DNA of 64,000 bases from positions 868,001 through 932,000 of the forward strand of contig OY725504.1 in NCBI GenBank assembly GCA_963281255.1, in the 5' to 3' direction. Below the pieces are notes generated by a model. The model saw only the letters and a list, made by a program, of their open reading frames with translations, was not told the origin of the DNA and searched no databases. A program made the translations under genes and the position numbers. Shown here piece after piece: positions 13,097-26,500 of the stretch (position 1 is the first letter of the stretch; each line of letters begins with the position of its first letter). This stretch comes from Aphrocallistes beatrix (taxonomy: Eukaryota > Porifera > Hexactinellida > Sceptrulophora > Aphrocallistidae).

Positions 13097-13993
13097 TATT
13101 TTCTTGCATACTCTAATTAAGTTCAGAATTCACAGAGTAGTATATTTTTAAGTCTGCGATTTTAATATTTAATTCCCGTTATTTTGGTAAGTACGTAATT
13201 GGATTAGTAAACATATGATGGAAAACTTTTTAAGATATCCTCTATATCGATTCAGTTATTAGGTTTATGTATGATACCTCATACATGAACCCAACTATAT
13301 TAGTTTACAACTCTGATATTGTTAAATAATTGTTCTTATGACCAGCACCCGATGTATTCCTATAGAATCTAGGATTTGTTTACTTCGTGGACGAATTCCT
13401 ATAGCCACAACATTCTTATATCTTAACCTCATGGACTCCATAAATGATTGTACACAATGCCAGAGGGTTCCTCCTTGAATCATGTAGCTGTTCTTATAAA
13501 TAGATTGTGCTACTATGCAAATAGTTACAGCGTCTTAATTAAGGTACAAAATACGGTTTCGAGGTACTAAGAAATTCGCTCCTGGTTTCCCTGTGGTACG
13601 AATTCAATTTGTTTTTTATCGAAAGTACACGAATTTGCATAAAATATTTAAACTTTAAGGTTTAATTAAAACATAATAATTGATGTGAAAATATAGTCTA
13701 AGCCATATCCTCGTTGGGAATATACCTGTGTCAAATTACTGGATATTTTAGGATAAAAAATACCCCGAGTATAAAAACTATCGTCATTTATTGAAAATTT
13801 TTATTGATTAATTGAAAATTTTTATTCTTAGAAAGGAAAATCATTTCCTTTTTAGTTCATTTGGTTTCAATATTATTAATAGTAATGCAACGGCAAAAAT
13901 CACTGAGTCAAATGACAATTGAAATGCTTCGATAATACAACGTGTGTCTAGGATTCACCAGACATGCGCAATGTTATTGTGGAGCGCTGGAAG

Positions 13994-14001
13994 TATAAAT
14001 A
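13994..14001 (+). promoter_or_regulatory. TATA box of PIP5K gene
   Basis: TATAAATA lies 49 bp before the PIP5K start codon, at a spacing that would give a 5' UTR of roughly 20-25 nt. This is a motif-based inference. Confidence 0.5.
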
Positions 14002-14049
14002 GCTTGATGGATTGAGTTTGAATCGCAATAACTAGTATTTTCTCAAAAA

Positions 14050-16893
14050 ATGGCATTGACATCTAATAGCCCATTTAGGCCTCAAGGAGAACAAGCTAAT
14101 CCTCCTCAGAGGAACTACTCGATTGAGAGTACAGCTGATTTTGATAGAGTCCCGAAACTTCCGAATAATAACGAACGAATTGTTTACAAACGAACCAACA
14201 CCGAAGCTCTTAATCTTGCAATTCAATTCGGGATATTGCATTCCATCGCGAAGATCAGTCCGAAACCGAAAAAAGATCTTTTACTCAAAGATTTCTTCAC
14301 ACTAGACACGATCTCATTCCCGCATCAAGGCAGTGAGTTGACGCCAGCACACAGATACAAATATTTCAAATTTAAAAGCTACTCCCCAGACGCTTTCCGA
14401 CACTTGCGCGATCATTTCAATATCCAACCTCAAGATTTTATCGCCAGCGTCTGCTATAGTCCTCTCAAACAGCTGGGGAACCCTGGAGCCAGCGGGAGCT
14501 TATTCTACCTCACAGAAGACGACAAGTATATAATAAAGACGGTTAGCTACAAAGAAGCTCTTTTCTTGCAGAAGTTGCTCGCTGGATACTGGATCAATTT
14601 GCTACAGGTATGCATTATATTCTTATTTAACTTGATAAGTGTGAATGGTTCTTTTTTTAAAGGTTCCTTGTTTCATTTAGAATGCACAAACTCTTCTCCC
14701 CAAATTCTACGGACTCTATTCGTACCAATGCGGCGGGCGTAAGATCCGTTTCGTCATAATGAACAACCTCCTCCCTTCCAACCTCAAGTATCACTACAAG
14801 TTCGATTTGAAAGGCTCAACTTACGGACGGCGTTCCTCTCCAAGAGAAAAGCGGAAGAGTTCCCCCACTTTCAAAGACCTAGACTTCCTAGAGATGTTCC
14901 TTCCCGGTTTGAAGTTATCTCCAGAAAGCTACACCCAGTTGATCAACACGATGCATAGGGACTGTATGGTGCTGGAATCTTTTGACATCATGGACTACAG
15001 CATGTTGCTGGCAGTTCACAATGTTAGTGAGGTGCTCAGGAAGAATGGGCCGAGAATACCACCGCCGAGAGAGAATCAAACCATGGACACAATTGCACAG
15101 TAAGTTCAGCTAAATAAACATTTTGTTCTACAATAACACTGTGGTTGACGTTGAAATTAAAATGCTATTTCATCAGGCCATTATATAGAAGTTGAGTCCT
15201 CATTATCACTAATCTCACCCATTCAATAAAGTTTATGCACTTGTTAACCAGCTGTTCAATAGCGCTTCGTTTATTAACAAGATGCTAGAAATACTTGTAT
15301 TTTATGCCCTTAATATTGTCCGCATTTTACTCATTAATGTTCACCATTTTACTCATTAATAAATTAAATTCTCATATTTCAGCCCATTGTAATTAGTTTC
15401 TAGTTTCGCAATACTTTTGAGTTCTATTGTTATGGTTTGGCGCATAATAATAATTACGCGAAGATTGATAGCAAATTGAAAGGATCTTTTTGATATATTA
15501 ATTAAGCGATGAAACCAAACCATAGAAACAATCATCATGTTGAATTGCATCAATGCTACAAAGCCTACCCACTCTTTCCATTCAAATTGATTGATTAGTG
15601 GTTTTATATTTACGTAAACAAATGCTAGAGGTCAATGTTTACTCTATCTGTGTACTTCGTGTTTTGTCAGTGCTGTAGTAATCACAATATTCTAGCTACG
15701 TTTTCTGAGAGGAAATTAATCATTAGGCAATCTAAAAAATTAGCATACACTCTAAAATCATTATCTGGTGTTTGTATTCCTAGGAATTACGTCTGCTTAT
15801 TCTGTTTAGTTTCATACGTCGTATCTTGTTACAGATTAAGTTAGACAGAGCAAGCACGAGTAAGAGAGAGAGAGTTGCATTTCTTTGATTATGGCATATT
15901 TCTACTATTGCAAAATTATCATGCACTAAGTAATTACCAGAATTCTGTATTCGTATTCTAATACTCTTCTTAAATCTATTTACGTATGCGTTCTCTCATC
16001 GCTTGCCTATAATTGGGATGGAATTATCTTGCAAAAATGTAAACATCCACACAACTTTGGACCGTTAGGGCTTTTGAATAAATTAATGAATGAAAAATGC
16101 TAAAATAGAAAAATCATCATGTAAAGGTGTAATAAATTTCTTAGATTATCCCAGTACGATTATCTCCATGATAAAATTAGAAAAGTAGACTTTATAAATC
16201 TTACGTAAATCCCCTTTGAAATTGGATGACCTGAATCCACCCTCTGATTACAAGTTTTCTCCTAGATCGAACGAATCCCTGTACTCAGAATACAGTATTA
16301 TCTGTGAGCCAGACACGCCAACAGACCCACCACCTGCAAACCACTTGAGCGTATCATCCTACCTACACTCAATGCCAGATGGCGGCATCATGACTACACT
16401 GCCGAATGGAGATATGGCAGTTGTGTACGTCGGGATAATAGACATACTTCAGAACTATAGAGCGAAGAAGAAGCTTGAACATGCAGTAAAGAGTATCATT
16501 ACCAATGGGGAAACTGTATCCGTCCACAGACCTGGTTTCTATGCCAACCGATTTAAAGCATTCATGTCAAGGTATGTGTTCAACTCAGATGACCCTTTAA
16601 CACAAACTCAACGCCCTCCCATGGGGAGACGCAACACCTCAATGGATGATCTCCTCATGACTATTGAGAGAGTCGATACGAACACAAGATGGACTCCTCC
16701 CCCTGATTACCCGCGTGCTAGATCCGTTTCTGATCTCCATCGCCACAGGCGCGAAGCGAGCGAAGACGACTCAGTATTCGATGATGACCCAATTCGTTAC
16801 AGCCATTTGGATTTGGATAGATTCACTCCTGACTCGAAGACTAATGCAAATCCGTCTCGTAGCAGACTTTCCGTACAACAGACAGACTTGTAA
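14050..16893 (+). CDS. PIP5K1: Phosphatidylinositol 4-phosphate 5-kinase, type I
   Basis: Makes PI(4,5)P2 from PI4P at membranes. Exons 14050-14607, 14681-15099 and 16266-16893 join in phase to give 534 residues. Key elements: glycine-rich NPGASGS (~144-150), Lys163 in YIIKT, DLKGSTYGRR (228-237), TFKDLDF, MDYS (290-293), the IID metal-binding motif (383-385) and the activation segment KKKLEH...TVSVHRPGFYANRF (393-422). The KKLEH and VSVHRP sequences are type I hallmarks rather than type II (PIP4K). In vertebrate type I enzymes the end of this segment is usually FYAERF or FYADRF; here Asn replaces the acidic residue. The last ~100 residues are charged and Ser-rich. An upstream AG (before 16216) was rejected because only the junction at 16265 keeps phase. 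Same strand as its neighbours, with its own TATA box. Confidence 0.95.
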
Positions 16894-19283
16894 ATATGCA
16901 TCGGTATTTTTATACTTTGATCGCTTGTTTTATCTGTACACCTGTTTTACTAGCTTTTAAACCTCATCATTTTTAATGTACTGATTATTTGAGTCATATA
17001 TTGCATTGTGCATCATCAGTTAATTGTAAGAGATATCTACAAGATTAAATTCTATTTTGATTCATCTCCTGATCTCCTGATTCGGCTCTGTTTTAATGTT
17101 TAAGGGTCGTTGTTACATTTTGTTTCAGATGTGCAGACATCTCGAGCAGGTGTCTCTCATCTGATAGTATCCATTAAACTTGTCCATAAGCACTCTGCTT
17201 CAAAGTTAATGGATTTTTAATTGAAACAATGCACATTCTTTATACTTTTACGTAGAGAAATCTGAATGAATAGTTTTGTTTTCATACATAAACAAAAGAG
17301 GTCCTCATTTCAAGTCAATGACGATTAGATGCAATTTGCTTTATCTTTATTTCACACTTAAAAGAGAAAGTAATTAAACCCGGATCTGAATCCTATTACC
17401 TTAAAATGTAACAGAATAGTTCAATACAATCTAAACCAGTATTTCTTTTGATTAATAAACAGTTGAGGCTTGACCTAAGAAGTCATCTCCTCCCTAATTA
17501 AGTGTTTACACACCCAACTTATTGCAGGATGCAGCGTGTCTAGATTTCACTGCATGCACATTGCTTCATTGTTCTTCCTAGACAATTAAAAGGTTTGCCT
17601 TTGTGCACTGAAAGAACTGTTTTAATCGAGTTAAATCAATTTTGATTTTTGCTTAGAAATATTTTTGTTTGTGGATGCAATGTTGAAAAGTATCCACGTG
17701 TTTTCAGAATGTTTCCACAGTGAAGCATTTTGAAAATATTAACGCGTGTATTTAAAAATCAGAATGAGATCATAAATCATGGTAAAATTTAAAATTAAAT
17801 TAGTCTATTGACGCATTTAGAGGTAATAGAAACTCACTCCCACTTCCTAATTACTCCAGGTCACGCATAATTTACAAAGGCGAAGTTGTGGGAGTTTTGT
17901 AGGATTGACTGATTAATTGAGTCTTAAGTTTAACCTTTCCAATTAGATTTTTTCCATTTTAATTTGAGGTTTTGCTTTTCTTCTTAAATTCTCATTTAAG
18001 GAGTTATAAGATATGAAGATTGCTCAATGATTTATTTTGAATAATATTTCATTTGCGTAAGCTTAGCCTCAAATCTCCTCCAGAATATTTGATTTAGTTT
18101 ATGTAGTCACAAGTTTTCAACAACAACTCATGCAATCCACGAGACAACATTGCACGCTGTCTAGTAAGCTCTTTTCGTTCGTGATTTCGACTGACGAAAT
18201 ATTTTTGTATCATTTGTACCATTCGCGACCCTACCTCAGTTTATCCACTTTAAGAAGCATTCATTTTTGTACAGATTTTGTTTAGTAATAAATACACGTT
18301 TCATTTGAAATTTAACTTCGTCCAGCTTATATACCTTTCGTCTCACCGTTTCCGGATTTCTCCTCACGATGAGAAATCCGCATATGGTAGGGAACCGAGA
18401 ATGGCAAGGAACTGTATGTGTCTATCAGGACCCAAAGGTTCTCTTGCCTGATAGGTACATAAAATTCTCTCCATGATATCTCCAGTCGATCTTACAGCAA
18501 CATTTGTGTGATCATTGAATCATTAATGAAAGCAATCCCTGTGACTCTTTACTACGCAATGTAAAGGATTTACTTCTATTTCCCTATGGAAGTAAATATA
18601 CTGGAATATCTTCCGCCGGGACAAATTTCGCTAATATCTACTCAAAATACATTGAGAATATACTCCACTATGACCTTTGTGGTGGAGAAATTCAGTTTTG
18701 TTTTATCCTGCAAATTCAAGAATGAGATAATGTGACTACAAATTCACCCAATTTCTTCAGGAAGCTTTAATTAACCTCTTGGTTTCATGAATAAAACAAA
18801 TAAAACGAATAATTACAATTGCTTAGATAATTGTTACATTAATGGGATCATCTTCTTGTGTACAGCATCGATATAAATTATAATTTACTCTCAAAGAGCG
18901 TTTCTTTTCTTTCCAGCTGTTTAAGCTATGGAATTTGAAGAAACATGTCTAGGAAAATTGCATTTTATCTGGCTTAGGTGATCACCACTTTTGGGGAATC
19001 ATTTAGATGTGTCAGAGTGTAGAGTGCACTATTTTGCTCTTCATTCCATTTTATAATTTTGCCATCTTATATAACTGCATTATGCAAATATAATTATTGC
19101 ATAGAAATACTTTTGAAACCGAAGACAGAACTAATTTCCGAGATATTCCTCTTAAGATTGATTATTAATTCAATTTAATTTAAATAATTCAATAACAATT
19201 CGTTGAATCAATTCGTATTGAATCAAATTGATAGTCTTCTCTGTAAGAAGATTCTAGTGTGAATCAGGTGATTAAACTTTCAA
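16894..19283. other. Intergenic region PIP5K to KIF3A
   Basis: About 2.4 kb of AT-rich DNA. I see no coding exon or clear transposon. It should include the PIP5K 3' UTR and the KIF3A promoter. Confidence 0.5.
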
Positions 19284-22176
19284 ATGACTTCACTTGAATC
19301 AAAGTTGGAAGACAACGCAAAAGGTGAGGTTGATAACGTGATAGTTGCAGTTCGCTGTCGACCACTATCTGATGATGAGATTTCGGATGGCTATACTTCT
19401 GTCGTAAAAGTCGATGAAGTAAACGGTCAGATAACAGTGTCAGAACAGCCTAAAGACGGGTCAAGTGGCCATAGTGGCAGCCCTAGAAGGTTCACGTTCG
19501 ATACTGTGTTCGGAGTCACTTCCAAACAATTGGATATATACAGTGAGACAGCTCGTCCCATTGTCAATTCAGTGCTGGAAGGTTACAATGGCACGATATT
19601 CGCGTATGGACAGACGGGAACTGGGAAAACATACACGATGGAGGGAGATAGGGAAGTAGCTGAGTTGCATGGAATCATACCGAACTCCTTTGCCCATATT
19701 TTCGGCCACATCTCAAAAGCAGAAGGTGAAAATCAGTTTCTTGTCCGAGTCTCCTATCTTGAGATATACAACGAACATGTGCGTGATCTTCTCAGTAAAG
19801 AAGACAGCAAGCCGCCTGAAATTAAACAGCACCCAGACATCGGGGTGTATGTGAAAAACCTCGTTTCTTGCATGGTGAAGACGGCTGAAGATATGGATAA
19901 GATCATGACAGAAGGAAATCGCTTTAGAGCTGTGGGAAAGACGAACATGAATAAAAGGTTAGAAGACTTCGTTTTGTCTCCATTCTTTTAATCCGTTTTG
20001 TTTTCGCGTGGTAATTAAACAAAGGAATTAGTTGACCGTAATTCCATGTTACTTGATTAGTAATCTCGTTCAGGATTCGCGTAATTCGTTTTCAGCATGT
20101 AGCGATATCCCTGAATGCCGTCCTGGTTTGATGATGTGTTGTTATATGTAATGTGATTCCTCTGCATTTCAAAGTTTACATTTGAAAGTAAAATACTTTT
20201 GTTTATCTGAGGAGTCAAACATTTTACGGATAAACACAAATTATAATTCGTTAATACGTTGATAAATAATTGAATATTTTCTGGGAATTTTATTTATTCA
20301 ACGGTGTACTTTCAGGTCATCGCGATCCCACGCGATATTCACCATCACGGTGGAGCGTAGTGATCTCGGCGCAGACAACAAGCAGCACGTCAGGATGGGG
20401 AAGCTGCATCTTGTCGACCTGGCGGGCTCGGAGCGAGTTAACAAGACTGGTAGGTTATCGCCTAGACTCTATCCGTTCTAACTGCGTTGAAATATGCAAT
20501 GATCATTGCTACCTTCGTTTACATAATGGTTTCAAGATGAATTCTTAATGGATTTATTAGGATTAAATTATCTTTAACAGCCTTAGTGCCTAAAGTTGAA
20601 AGGATTTACGACAATGATTAGGTTTCAATTATACGTATGCTGAATACAATTTGCGTAGTTCACGAGCAGTTTTTATTTCTAACAAGTTTGTAGATCTTAA
20701 TCTATACTTTTAACAAAGTATACAAAATTTCATTTACCTGTAATAATAGGTTGCATTGGATAATTCAATTGCAACAGTCACTTTAGTAAGATTCAGCGAA
20801 ATGGTTTTAAAATTAACTTTCGTTTAGGAGCAACCGGAGATCAATTCATAGAGGCTACCAAAATAAATTTGTCCTTGGCCACTCTTGGCAATGTTATATC
20901 TGCCCTTGTGGATGGCAAGAGTACCCACATACCTTATCGAGACTCTAAACTTACTCGCCTCCTACAGGACTCCCTCGGAGGGAATTCTAAAACTGTAATG
21001 ATAGCTAACATCGGCCCGGCTAGTTATAACATCGAAGAGACAGTCAATACTTTGAGATATGCGAACAGAGCGAAACAAATCCAAAACCGCGCACGAATCA
21101 ATGAAGATCCAAAAGATGCACTTTTGCGAGAGTTTCAGTTGGAAATTGAAAAACTGAAAAAGAAATTAGATGAGGGTAGCAGTTCTGAGATTGAGGCAGA
21201 AGGGAACGGCCCCATTATACACCCCCACAAAAAAAAGAAGAAATTAAAACGAAAGGTTAGCGATACAATATTGAAACTTGAGAATGAGCTGCAAACTGAG
21301 AAAGATGCTTTCTCAGCTAAGAAGGATATGGCTGAAGAAGAGAAACAAACCGTTCTGAAGGAATTAGAAATAAAAGAGAATGAATTAGACAGAGCAAGGA
21401 AGGAACAGAGTAATTTGGAAAAACGCCTTTCAGACTTGCAGAGTAAGGTCATAGTAGGAGGTGTGAATCTGTTAGATAAAGCTGAAAAACAAGAAAAGCT
21501 CTTGGAAGAATCAGCAAAAGAGCTGAAACGGAGAAGAGAGAGAGAATCGAAACTTAAGAAGAAGCTGGAAGAGACGCAGGCGGAACGCTTGGACTTTGAA
21601 GAGAAGTACGCTTCATTGCAGGAGGAAGCTGAAGGGAAAACGCGGAAGCTTAAAAAGCTCTGGAACATGGTTCTTTCAGTGAAACAAGAACTCTCTGACT
21701 TGAAAGCTGAAAATGAACAAGAAATTCAAGAATTGACAGACAATGTCAACCAACTTAACCGAGAATTGTCCCTTTCTGACTTAATCCTGTCCTACTTTAT
21801 TCCAGAAGAGTATATGCAGTTAATTGAAGATAATTCCATGTACGATGAGTCCATTGGTGAGTGGCAGATACGGGGAATCGCGTACGCTGGAAATAACATT
21901 AAACACCATGACCCCTGTGATGACATAGATTATGACGAAGTGTATAATATGAATACAGAAAAGGCGTATTTTCACTATGCAGATAATAGCTACGATATTC
22001 TCGATGGTAAGAAAGGCAAGAGTTCGTCCAGTAAAACAAAAACCAAGGGAAAGACTGGTGTCTCAAAGTCTACGAGTAAAGAAGATAGGAAAAATGTCCC
22101 ACCAAAAGAATCCAATCCTGAATTGTACCCTGTATCGAAAAGTGCTTCTCAAGTAGTACAGAAGCACTATGCATGA
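19284..22176 (+). CDS. KIF3A: Kinesin-2 motor subunit KIF3A
   Basis: Plus-end-directed motor subunit of heterotrimeric kinesin-2, which drives anterograde intraflagellar transport. Exons 19284-19957, 20316-20449 and 20828-22176 give 718 residues, close to vertebrate KIF3A. The N-terminal motor has GQTGTGKT (109-116), NKRSSRSH of switch I (~223-230), DLAGSE of switch II (259-264) and the [13 protein letters not shown] neck. Then come a short acidic patch (SSSEIEAEG), a Lys-rich stretch, a long coiled coil containing [23 protein letters not shown], and a tail with EDIGEW-like [15 protein letters not shown]. These mark the KIF3A rather than the KIF3B/C branch. The usual NMNE before SSRSH is NMNK here. 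A gene for a ciliary motor implies a ciliated organism. Confidence 0.96.
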
Positions 22177-23552
22177 TCTAGGTTGTATTGCTTGGGACGA
22201 AGTGTGTATGTGTAACCGTTTCACTTATTGCGTAGTTGAGTTACGAGTATTTAATGGGTAGCGTAATAGTAAGGATATTACTACAATATTTCTTTGATCG
22301 AACAGCTCTCATTACCGTCGGAAGCTCATTAAAAGTGGTACTCATCCACCTTATCACTCATAGAACTAATACAGTTTATAAAAAAGTCGCACTGCTTCCT
22401 ACGATCATGGCTCTGTATTTAACATAGTTCTTATGCTTTGAAAAACTGAACTTTCCAGGACAAAAGTACCATCACCCTATCTACCAGCTTTCACACTTGA
22501 CTATGCTAAATTATTTGGATATTTTCACAAATTTACATTGTGTGTGAAAATATAAAAAATGTACATTTTAAAAACATTCCATTACTATCTTCAAAAGTAT
22601 CTTAAAAACTCATCTTTTCGATTAGCCCATGAACGCCTTCAAAAAAAGCAACATGAATTTATACATACCTATTAATTGTACAGCGCACATGAACATATCA
22701 GGCTGGAAGCTGCGCTTAATAAATTTATATTATATTACGTATTATTATAATAATAATATTTCTCCTTCATTTATTAATTAAGGGAGAGGAAGCCAAGGTG
22801 AGGCTCCCAGTAAAAAATTACGCTAGAATTACGCATTTGAGTGCGAGAAACCAGCCAGGTAAGATAACCATCTCTCTCCGGACCTGATACGAATATCCAG
22901 TCAAGTTGTTGAGAGATGGATTAACTCACTCTCCTCTAATGTCTGATTTAAGTTGGAGATATTACCCCATGTATTGGTTGAGGTAGAATCAGTATCTCAA
23001 TATGTTGTATCTATTGCAATATCTTCGTAGATAGATTGTAAGAGTAGATAGACTAAGTTTCCGAAACTCTTTAAGAACAGCATTTGTATTTTAACAAACA
23101 TGTCCATTTTACACCTTTACTAAGGATACAAGGGTATAAGGACATGCCATAAGGATCTCTCAGCTTTCAAACCTTTTTTGAGTTTACTGGCATATCTGTT
23201 ATTAGCGACTTTGAAGCCTGCTAATTGCTCTGATTATTGAACCCAACTCAATTTCTACTCAACTATCCTTATATAGTAGTAATAGGTTTTCATTTTGAAG
23301 CTTTTTGTATTCACAAGAAATATAGTTAGCTCCCTCTCTCTCTCTTTCTTTCTCGCTGCTTTTATTTGATCTAGTTTAAAGTAATAGTGTGTCTTTCCAA
23401 GTTTATTTTCACGACTTCAAAATTACTGATCATTCCTTATCTCGCTAATGTTTACTAACAAGTTGCTTTTAGGAATACACAACTGAACATGCACAACATC
23501 CAAACACTTGGGGCATAAATTACTTTAATAAATTTATTGTTATTAGATTGTC
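22177..23552. other. Intergenic region KIF3A to integrin 1
   Basis: AT-rich with a CT-rich run near 23335-23355 and a GC-richer patch at 22780-22930 that has a weak inverted pair (CCATCTCTC / GAGAGATGG). No gene recognised. Confidence 0.5.
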
Positions 23553-26500
23553 ATGTATTCCGAATCCCATCAGATCCTATTATCTCTGCTGCTGGCATTG
23601 TTGAACCCATTGGTCTCATGCATTAATGTGGATACGACAACAACGATCCACTTCAGAGGGGATCAGCCCGGGGCATTTTTCGGTTACACCGTGAATTTGT
23701 ACCGCCATCGGAACATTCCCTCTATGAGGTATGTTCTAGTGGGAGCGCCTCGAACTAACACATCTGCCAATGTTGTGGAGACAGGAGATACGTTCAGGTA
23801 AACTCAGTGAAAATTATTACTAATAATCTAAATACCTTCTTTTGTATTTTATACCAAAGATGTTAGGTTATGGTAATGAGATTATTTATGCTATACAGTG
23901 AACTCCGCTTAATCGGAACAAGTCTCCAGGAACGGAATGTTTCCCATACATAGAAGCTAATACTAATTTAATCGGTTAATTGGGAACTCCGTTTAATCGG
24001 GACAAAATATCCGGGACCAAAGTGTCCTGATTAAGCGGAGATCCCAATTATCCAATGATATTTAATATTAGGTTCTATGTATGGGAACGATTTCGTTCCT
24101 GGAGACTTGTCCCAATTAAGCGGTTGTCTCGATTAAGCGGAGTTGACTTACAATTATTTTTGCATATATTTGAGGAGTTTTATTTAATGTCTTATAAGTA
24201 TATAATGTATCATCTACGTTATTCAGATGCTTACCTTCAGACCCAACCAGCTGTACCCCCTTGATCCTACCGGGTCTGTCGGAAGATAACTTCGTGGACG
24301 GTTCTGGGAATCTGAGAGAGGTCAAGGACGGGATGTGGATGGGCGTCTCATTGGACAGTTCTTATGCGACAGGAGCAATCGTAACGTGTGGACATAGGTG
24401 AGTGAAGTTAGTATTCAGTATTCCTCAGTAAACCAACGCATTAGAAATCTCTCAAGTCTTCACAAACGCATCTTACTTGGTTTTATGTCAAGTCGGTTGA
24501 AGGGGAAGGAATGACGAACTCTTACAGTGTGTTAAGACATTGTTTTCCTCTCAAATACATATATGAACAAGTTAAAATATAACGAACACACTACTGACTT
24601 TTCATTAGTACCACACTCTAAATGTGCTACCGTAAACTGGGGCGACTTTGGCCTTAAGAGCTGACTTTGTCCCACAATAGCAATCTTAATAAAATATACT
24701 CAAACTTATGAATCAATGTAATCACATTGATAATATGTTGAATGAAACTCTCAATATATCCAAAGATATTTACACCGCAATGTTTCTAAGTTTGAGTATA
24801 TTTTATTAAAATTGCTATTGTGGGACAAAGTCACCTCAGTTTACGGTAACGGTATTTGCTCGCTCTATTCACTAGCTTCATTCCCATGTAAGAATTCTGT
24901 TCTTCGCACTAGGTTTATGACAACAGAAGGTATCGGTAAGAGGGAGCCAGTAGGACGTTGCTACATCCTGAGACATGCAGAGTCAGTGGGGAGAATTTAC
25001 TCTCCCTGTCTTGCCCAGGACTGCATGCATGACATAGGCACGTTTGGCTACTGCATGGCCGGCATCTCAGCCCACTATCTGCGTGATGGCAGCCAGCTGT
25101 ACGTGGGAGCTCCTGGGGTGCGGTACTTCAAGGGTTCTCCTATCAGAGGCACACGAGAGAACAGCTGTCCCAATGGCTTCTTCGATGAGAATTCAAATAG
25201 CGTGGAATTTTTCGGCTACTTTGGCTACTCCCTAACATCAGGGAGACTGCTCAACAATCAGAATGATATCGTCGTAGTCTCAGCTACAAGGTGAAATTTG
25301 AATACATAAAGCCTAGCTTATATACCATGGATAACACAGTTATTTCTCGCACTAGATTAATCAACTCTTTATGTATAAACATTACTTGAATAGTCCTCTC
25401 GAATAATAACACATTATAGATAGATTTTACTATTTTTTCTCTTCTCAAATATCTTTATCTATTAAAATTTATTCTGCAGACAGAATGCACATCTCGGGAA
25501 TATCTTCCTGATAGAGAACGGCACTAGCAACCCCCTCGACTCTGTCCGAGTCCACCACGGCACCACACAAGACACCTTGTTCGGCTCCTCAATGCTAGCG
25601 GTGGACCTTAACGGAGACGGGTTGGACGAGTTGCTGGTGTCTGCTCCTCTCTTCAGCCTCTCAGGACTGCCCGAGATAGGCCAGGTGCACATGTACACCA
25701 CGAATGGGGTAAGTTCACGGATGTTACGGTGTAATACTGTATACCGTATTACCTCGAAGAATAGCCGGGCGATCATTCAAGTTCTAAACCACCCAGTTTG
25801 TAAATCTAGCTAGTCTATAATAGTCAACTCCGCTTAATCGGGACAACCGCTTGAATGGGACAAGTCTCCAGGAACGGAATGGTTCCCATACTTAGGAGCT
25901 AATACTAAATTTCATCAGTTAATTGGGAACTCCGCTTAATCGGGACAAAATATCCGAGACCAAAGTGTCCCGATTAAGCGGAGTCACCTGTATATTAACT
26001 TATTAGACTATTAATTATTTTAAAGGATTTTAAAGGCAATTTTTTTAAGGAGGGGATACTATTCGAGGTAATACGGTACGTATAATATAGGTAGAGCATA
26101 ATATCATTATCAATCTATTTAATGATTACTACTTCTTCTCTTCTTGTCCGATTCCGCCGTATCCTATCTTCTGCAAGTCTTCCCTCTCCATCAAACCGTT
26201 CTCCATCCTGCACTTGAAGTACTCGCCCGCTACAGTTCTGCACTTGTGGTTACTACCCTCGTTAGCTTTCAAGCAGGTCATGTAGCTCATGAAATGTTCT
26301 CTGCACTTTCCTTGCTTGTCTAAGGGGAAACTCCCTTTCAAGGGCGCTATAGCTTTTGGAGATTTGGCCATGTTGAAATTCATTCTGCTGTACTCGATAT
26401 TTCTTACTCTCCATTGCTTTCTTTGTAATAAATGAGAATACACGACTTACTCTTGCTTTACAATGTATCAGTAGAACAAATGTTCACAATCCTAGCTACT

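Larger units (their letters stand above)
12652..14049. other. Intergenic region, formin 3' to PIP5K promoter
   Basis: AT-rich, with one pogo-like MITE (12910-13096) and the PIP5K TATA box (13994-14001). No coding exon recognised. Confidence 0.6.

Noticed and set aside
21135..21668. 177-residue minus-strand ORF rich in Ser and Phe
   Set aside because: Antisense shadow of the Glu/Lys-rich KIF3A coiled coil.
24812..24912. Open frame running from the MITE into integrin exon 3, as an alternative exon start
   Set aside because: Family alignment starts at the TTCGCACTAG acceptor and phase 2 fits exactly there; the upstream frame is transposon sequence.
26384..26443. Upstream ATG extending COX19 by 20 residues
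   Set aside because: The extension has no family similarity, and the shorter start gives the usual COX19 length.
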